Part shown: piece after piece, positions 61,288 through 64,000 of the stretch | Layout: each line of letters opens with the position of its first letter | Position numbering within the stretch: the stretch's first letter is position 1 | DNA from: Polyangiaceae bacterium | GTDB lineage: Bacteria; Myxococcota_A; Polyangia; Polyangiales; Polyangiaceae | Direction: 5' to 3' | DNA: 64,000 nucleotides | NCBI GenBank assembly: GCA_041389725.1 | Contig: JAWKRG010000002.1 | Coordinates: 1,178,001 to 1,242,000, forward strand | Notes under the pieces: generated by a model | What the model was told of the DNA's origin: nothing | Database searches by the model: none | The model's input: only the letters and a program-made list of their open reading frames with translations | Made by a program: the position numbers and the translations under genes

Positions 61288-62783
61288 GGGGTCGCTCCGG
61301 TCATGGCCGAGAGGAGTGCATGGCGCGTCATCGTCGCACGGGAAAGCTCCGCTGCAAGCTCGCCTCGCTCCAGCACGATGACGCGGTCACAGAGCCACAG
61401 CAGTTCGTCGAGATCCGTGCTCGTCACCACGACGCTCACACCGGAGTCGGCCAGCCCACGGATCAAGTCATGGATGTCCGCCTTGGCACCGATATCGATG
61501 CCGCGGGTGGGCTCGTCCAATAGCAGCACCTTCGGCTCTGTCAGCAACGCGCGCATCAGCGCCACCTTCTGCTGATTGCCGCCGGATAGCGCGCCTGCTT
61601 CCGCGGTTGGGGATGGCGCCTTGAGCCGCAGCGCCTTGGCACTCTCGTCAATCGGCTTGGCAGCTAGCACTCGCCTCAACATTCCCGCGCGACAGAAGCG
61701 TCGTAGACTGGAGAGCATCGCGTTGTCGCGCACGCTCATGCCAGCAAGCACGCTATCGGCGCGATCGGCGCTCAGGCGCACTACTCCGGATGCAATCGCC
61801 GTGCGCGGCGTCGTCGCTTCGAGGGGCGCGGCGTCCAGGGTCAGCTTGGGTCGCCGATCCTGCGGTGCGTCTCCCGCGAGGGCGCGCAGGACTTCGCTAG
61901 CCCCCGACCCGGATCGGCCGGTGAGCCCGAGGATCTCGCCGCTCCGCACGGAAAGCTCGAGCTCCCCCGGTTGCCCCGGGAACACGCGCACGCCGCGGGC
62001 CGCGAGCCGCGCGGTGGTCTGGCCGCTCGCTGACGTTCTCGTGCCGTCGCTTCGCCGCCGCAGGGTGCCCACCATGGCTTCTACCAACTCATCCTTGGAG
62101 ATCTCGTCGGTGCGGGCCGTGAGCACGTGCCGCCCGTCGCGCAAGACCGTAACGCGATCGGCAACCTGAAAGACCTCCTCCAAGTGATGGGAGATGTAGA
62201 TCGCACTGGTCCCGCGCGCGCGAAGGGATTGAAGGCGCTGGTGCAGCACTCGAACGTCCTGTTCGTTCAGGGCACTGGTGGGCTCGTCCAGAATGAGCAA
62301 ACGTCCTTGTTTGGTGAGGGCTCGTGCGATCTCGAGCAACTGGCGCGTCGCCAGAGGCAGCGTCTCTACCACTGCGTCGGGCGCAGCTTCGATCCCGTGC
62401 TCGTCCAAGATCTGGCGAGCCCATTCCGTGTCTCGAGCGTCCCGCCTCAGTCCAAACAACGACTGCCCTTGCCCCAGTCGAAGGTTGTCGACCACGGAAA
62501 GCGACGGCACCAGCGAGAGTTCCTGGTGAATGGTCGCGATGCCCGCCGCGCTGGCCGCTCGGGGCCCATGCTTGGGCACGACGGTCCCGTCGAGCAGGAA
62601 ACTGCCACGGTAGTCGCGATACACACCGGACAGGATCTTGATCAGCGTGCTCTTCCCGGCGCCGTTCTCACCCACCAGTGCGTGAATCTCGCCGGCTGCC
62701 ACACTCAACGACACGTCGTCGAGCGCACGAGTAGGCCCGAAGCTCATGCCGAGTCGTCGTAGCTCCAGACGAGGAACGGTCAC
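61284..62783 (-). CDS. Ribose-type sugar ABC transporter ATP-binding protein
   Basis: About 499 aa, the size of RbsA/XylG, with two ATPase halves. The first has Walker A GENGAGKST (38-46) and LILDEPTSALNEQDV. The second has a changed P-loop (GRSGSGASE), the signature LSGGNQQKVALMRAL and LLLDEPTRGIDIGAKADI. A GTG at 62783 is the natural start: residues before it are low-complexity, and a -10-like TACACT (complement of 62791-62796) lies seven bases away. No substrate-binding gene is adjacent; the one at 50875-51846 is the best candidate partner. Confidence 0.92.
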   Translation of the reverse strand: MTVPRLELRRLGMSFGPTRALDDVSLSVAAGEIHALVGENGAGKSTLIKILSGVYRDYRGSFLLDGTVVPKHGPRAASAAGIATIHQELSLVPSLSVVDNLRLGQGQSLFGLRRDARDTEWARQILDEHGIEAAPDAVVETLPLATRQLLEIARALTKQGRLLILDEPTSALNEQDVRVLHQRLQSLRARGTSAIYISHHLEEVFQVADRVTVLRDGRHVLTARTDEISKDELVEAMVGTLRRRSDGTRTSASGQTTARLAARGVRVFPGQPGELELSVRSGEILGLTGRSGSGASEVLRALAGDAPQDRRPKLTLDAAPLEATTPRTAIASGVVRLSADRADSVLAGMSVRDNAMLSSLRRFCRAGMLRRVLAAKPIDESAKALRLKAPSPTAEAGALSGGNQQKVALMRALLTEPKVLLLDEPTRGIDIGAKADIHDLIRGLADSGVSVVVTSTDLDELLWLCDRVIVLERGELAAELSRATMTRHALLSAMTGATP

Positions 62784-62790
62784 GGCGAGG

Positions 62791-62796
62791 AGTGTA
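62791..62796 (-). promoter_or_regulatory. Candidate -10 element (leaderless start)
   Basis: On the minus strand, TACACT is followed by seven bases and the GTG at 62783. No ribosome binding site is seen, and no clear -35 at the usual distance. Confidence 0.35.
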
Positions 62797-62908
62797 GCGC
62801 TCGCTGGCAATCGCGGGCGTGGTTTTACTGCGGCTTCTGCGGGGGGCTCCGGCCGCTGCATCGCGCGGACGTTCGAGCAGCTCTGCCCGTTTCAAGACCT
62901 TGGAGCAC

Positions 62909-64000
62909 TCAGCTCGACAGCTGGACGGCGCGTTTGCCCATCAAGTTCACGCGGGTGCGGCGGATTGTTTCCGCCTCGACAACGCTGCCATCCCGGTAGC
63001 GGAATCGCAGGGCGTCCTCTGGGCATTGGACGATGCAAGCGGCGCAACGAATGCACCGCTCGGGATGCACCAGCTCGACTTTTCTTCGCTGTCCGTTCAT
63101 GTGGAACACTTCACGAGGGCAGACCTGAACACAGTCCGCGGCACCAGTACAACGGTCGTCGACGAGCTCGAGTGTCACTGGGTTTGCGTGCTCGCCAATC
63201 GTGGAGGGGTACCAGGGCGTCGTTCCCGCGATGTCGACAGACAGCACCAAGGCGAATAGCACCGCGGTCAGTGCCAACACCACCAGGTGAGTCAGCGTCG
63301 CTGACGAGAGCGCCAGTAAAACCAGCGCACCTGTCGCGGCGCCAAGGGCGCCGAAGAGCCCGAGGCTGGTAGAGCGGCGCCGAAGCCCGAGCCACGGCAG
63401 CGCCACGAAGGGCCCCGTGACCAGCAGCGCAATGCATACCGCGCCAGCGAGAGCGACCCGCAGATCCAAAAGCAGACCGAGCGGCGGTAGCGCCAGTGCC
63501 AGCATTGGCCCGCCCCACATCGACGCCATGCGCAGCCGCTCGGCCAGGGGAAAGCGCGCAGTGCGCTCGGCAGCGTGTACCCGCCGCCCACGGGCAAGAA
63601 ACGCAGGCAAGTCGTCGAGCTGCGCTGGCCCCCAGCGTACCTTCCAACCAGTTCGCGCCGTGATGATCCTGCGCTCGACACCGGTAGCGGCCAGCTGCGG
63701 CAGAATGAGCTCGCGGTGACTCACGCGCTGGTCGACGCCGCTCGTGCGCAGAACGCTGATCACGTCGTGGTGTGTCAGGTGTCCGCCTCCGGCGGCACAC
63801 CACACGTTGACGCCTTTGCTGTTTGCACACAGCACCCAGGCGTCCAGGCCCTGCAGCGCGCCGCGGAGTCGCCGCACGGTTTCCGTGTAGTTGCCCGTCA
63901 AGAGCACCGGCGCGTCCGGCCCAGGTGCGCCCACACGCAAGAGCCCCGTTGGGGCGCGATGCGGTAGCAGGCCCAGGAACAAATCTCTCAGTGCGGGGGT
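62909..64000 (-). CDS. HgcA-like corrinoid protein fused to HgcB-like ferredoxin domain, 5' end beyond window
   Basis: The frame runs off the right edge. The first visible domain is HgcA-like: PVLLTGNYTETVRRLRG, then cap-helix motif NVWCAAGG (Cys codon 63797-63799), VSHRELILPQLAATGV, TGWKVRWGP, DLPAFLARGRR and RFPLAERL, in the order seen in HgcA. About four membrane helices follow. The C-terminal part is a two-cluster ferredoxin: the first cluster reads CTGAADCVQVCP, with one cysteine replaced by alanine, and the second is complete (CIRCAACIVQCP). True HgcA has Lys after NVWCAAG (here Gly), and HgcB has extra cysteines that are missing here. A corrinoid-dependent methyl or electron transfer is likely; mercury methylation is doubtful. 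Confidence 0.8.
   Translation of the reverse strand, partial: TPALRDLFLGLLPHRAPTGLLRVGAPGPDAPVLLTGNYTETVRRLRGALQGLDAWVLCANSKGVNVWCAAGGGHLTHHDVISVLRTSGVDQRVSHRELILPQLAATGVERRIITARTGWKVRWGPAQLDDLPAFLARGRRVHAAERTARFPLAERLRMASMWGGPMLALALPPLGLLLDLRVALAGAVCIALLVTGPFVALPWLGLRRRSTSLGLFGALGAATGALVLLALSSATLTHLVVLALTAVLFALVLSVDIAGTTPWYPSTIGEHANPVTLELVDDRCTGAADCVQVCPREVFHMNGQRRKVELVHPERCIRCAACIVQCPEDALRFRYRDGSVVEAETIRRTRVNLMGKRAVQLSS

Noticed and set aside
62909..64000. Straight annotation as mercury-methylation HgcA/HgcB
   Set aside because: Hallmark residues differ (Gly after NVWCAAG, a missing ferredoxin Cys, no extra HgcB cysteines), so only an HgcA/HgcB-like label is justified.
1..64000. tRNA, rRNA, CRISPR, prophage or insertion-sequence genes
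   Set aside because: I looked through the gene-free stretches and found no cloverleaf-like sequence, spaced repeat array, integrase or transposase.

Overview
The window is 64 kb of GC-rich chromosomal DNA with tightly packed genes on both strands. It most resembles a Myxococcota genome of the Polyangia/Sorangium type. Supporting signs are many lipoproteins with Gly/Ser/Ala-rich linkers after the lipobox, a thrombospondin-3 repeat protein ending in a MYXO-CTERM-like tail, a CdnL/CarD regulator, several histidine kinases, c-di-GMP proteins (HD-GYP and PilZ) and a family of long structured intergenic repeats. I see no phage, plasmid, transposase, CRISPR, rRNA or tRNA signal. The species assignment is inference.

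Left part (1-21 kb): the end of an HD-GYP phosphodiesterase, lipB, a DUF2062-methyltransferase fusion with an overlapping TPR gene, an M23 peptidase, a sensor kinase, a GAF protein with a 42-bp tandem repeat, two GT-C type membrane glycosyltransferases, then an IHF-like gene, tyrS, a lipoprotein, cdnL and a PilZ protein. The first copy of a 219-bp dispersed repeat follows, then a PduO-type cobalamin adenosyltransferase, a metallo-beta-lactamase-fold hydrolase and a sirtuin.

Middle part (21-44 kb): mainly envelope and signalling genes. A vWA lipoprotein, an outer-membrane-like protein, a histidine kinase and a receiver protein lie in one direction. A lipoprotein gene here is broken by an exact 16-bp tandem duplication. 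Next come two genes of unknown function, a 1201-aa RecB-like nuclease/helicase, sfsA, a DUF3105 lipoprotein, a lipoprotein carrying a complete pyroglutamyl-peptidase domain, an orphan GspC-like protein, a two-gene unit of predicted beta-barrel plus c-type cytochrome behind a possible Fur box, and divergent fabH and def.

Right part (44-64 kb): a FIST sensor gene overlaps a hybrid kinase with HisKA, ATPase, receiver and HPt domains. A sugar operon (binding lipoprotein, fucose-isomerase-like protein, FGGY kinase) is joined by ATGA overlaps. The ribose-type ABC permease and ATPase that this operon lacks lie 8.4 kb away, after the second copy of the 219-bp repeat. Between them are degV, a beta-helix lipoprotein, the NlpC/P60-thrombospondin protein with its partner, a thioredoxin, an AraC-like regulator and an alpha/beta-hydrolase lipoprotein.

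The most unusual gene is at the right edge: a fusion of a corrinoid-binding domain like HgcA (mercury methylation) with membrane helices and a degenerate HgcB-like ferredoxin domain. It keeps the cap-helix cysteine but differs from true HgcA/HgcB at other hallmark positions, so it is probably a paralogous corrinoid system with a different job.
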